The notes below the pieces were generated by a model. That model did not search any database. It saw only the letters and a list, made by a program, of their open reading frames with translations, and was not told where the DNA came from. Both the position numbers and the translations under genes were made by a program. From positions 39,264,115 through 39,328,114 of the forward strand of contig NC_134278.1 of the NCBI RefSeq assembly GCF_949628215.1: a stretch of 64,000 bases of DNA, read 5' to 3'. Source of the DNA: Phalacrocorax aristotelis. Taxonomy: Eukaryota; Chordata; Aves; Suliformes; Phalacrocoracidae. This document shows positions 63,401 to 64,000 of this stretch, piece after piece; position 1 is the first letter of the stretch, and each line of letters opens with the position of its first letter.

Positions 63401-64000
63401 GTGCTGGTTACCAGCTACAGGGATAGAAAGGCTCTTGCCAGGCTAAGGAAACACATGCATGTTATTTAAGGTCTGTGGCCTTTGACACCCTCTAGTTCCT
63501 CCAATTAAGTGTGTGCAAGGGTTCAGGCATAACCACAAGATAACCACAAGGTTCATATCTGACCCTCCTCTTTTACATCCCCCCTCCTTACAAGCAATTG
63601 GAAAGTCCTGCTCCAAGGAGGTTACAATTTAGTGTGTAGATATGGTGAACGTTATTTGAAGGGAATACTGATAATTCATAAAACCCAGTACTGATAGGTT
63701 TCTTTGAAGGATTAAAGCCTGAATTAAAAAGGAAGACAGAGGGTAGGAAGAAAGAAACTAGAACATTCCTGTTTTAGAAATGGGGAATATAAACACTGAA
63801 ACCTTAAAAATTAAGGGTACTTCTTTAATTAGTCAGGTAAAATATTTGTCTTTAGACAACCAAAACAGGTAGGGTTTGCTACATTTGCTTAAGTGAAAAA
63901 GGCAACATAGAGTAAATGGGGTCCTAATCTCAGCACTTCAGCTAAGTTCCTGAAGTGTGATGGGATGACTTTTGCCCTAGGAGATTAACTGAATTGGTCT
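60430..64000. other. Non-coding sequence, no gene recognised
   Basis: It begins with a 12-bp tandem duplication at 60503-60526 (AAATCTCTCACT twice). The stretch 61960-62190 is repeat-free with TAATTG and TAACTAATTG motifs and looks enhancer-like without proof. A pyrimidine-rich acceptor-like site ends near 63296. The last kilobase is AT-rich and featureless. Confidence 0.6.
60503..60526 (+). repeat. 12-bp tandem duplication
   Basis: AAATCTCTCACT is repeated twice head to tail without mismatch. A small slippage event. Confidence 0.85.

Noticed and set aside
1..64000. tRNA, rRNA, U6/7SK-type RNA, CRISPR array, LTR provirus
   Set aside because: I looked for internal promoter boxes, conserved RNA starts, regularly spaced repeats and paired LTR ends, and found none. 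A covariance-model or profile search would be needed to exclude degenerate copies.

Overview
The window reads as non-coding nuclear DNA from a vertebrate, most likely a bird. It is AT-rich, shows no operons or dense ORFs, and has the short random reading frames, homopolymer tracts and scattered microsatellites of intergenic or deep intronic sequence. The only element I recognise with confidence is a 5'-truncated CR1 (chicken repeat 1) LINE at about 16545-17398, + strand. It ends in the octamer repeat typical of CR1 3' ends. CR1 is the dominant retrotransposon of birds, crocodilians and turtles. One LINE fragment in 64 kb, with no SINEs, LTR pairs or recognisable DNA transposons, fits the repeat-poor avian genome best. 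The wording of the LINE resembles copies I associate with neoavian birds, but I cannot place the species.

Layout. 1-16.5 kb: non-coding, with a GC-rich perfect hairpin (5101-5124), a G-quadruplex motif (5643-5664), a 17-bp minisatellite (8409-8457), a possible minus-strand terminal exon with its own AATAAA (8518-8756) and a GGA/CTG microsatellite (about 14370-14416). 16.5-17.4 kb: the CR1 fragment and its broken ORF2. 17.4-35 kb: non-coding, with small palindromes, a run of abutting minus-strand reading frames (30790-31933) and a T-rich tract (about 31960-32050). 35-48 kb: two blocks rich in homeodomain-type TAAT motifs (35160-35350, 47031-47110), a 77-nt long-stem hairpin (35390-35466), an interleaved direct/inverted repeat (39194-39241), a 194-bp polypurine tract (40413-40606), and C-rich and A-rich patches. 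48-64 kb: a Z-DNA-type alternating tract (48916-48936), two CpG-dense patches (49621-49790, 58111-58280) and a possible minus-strand exon (60224-60425).

No complete protein-coding gene, rRNA, tRNA, CRISPR array or provirus could be supported. The longest reading frames (up to 231 codons) look random and match no family I know. The best reading is a gene-poor stretch, either a desert or a very large intron, possibly carrying distal regulatory elements. The exon-like and enhancer-like segments are hypotheses from splice-site consensus and motif content only. I found no convincing evidence of an undescribed biological system.
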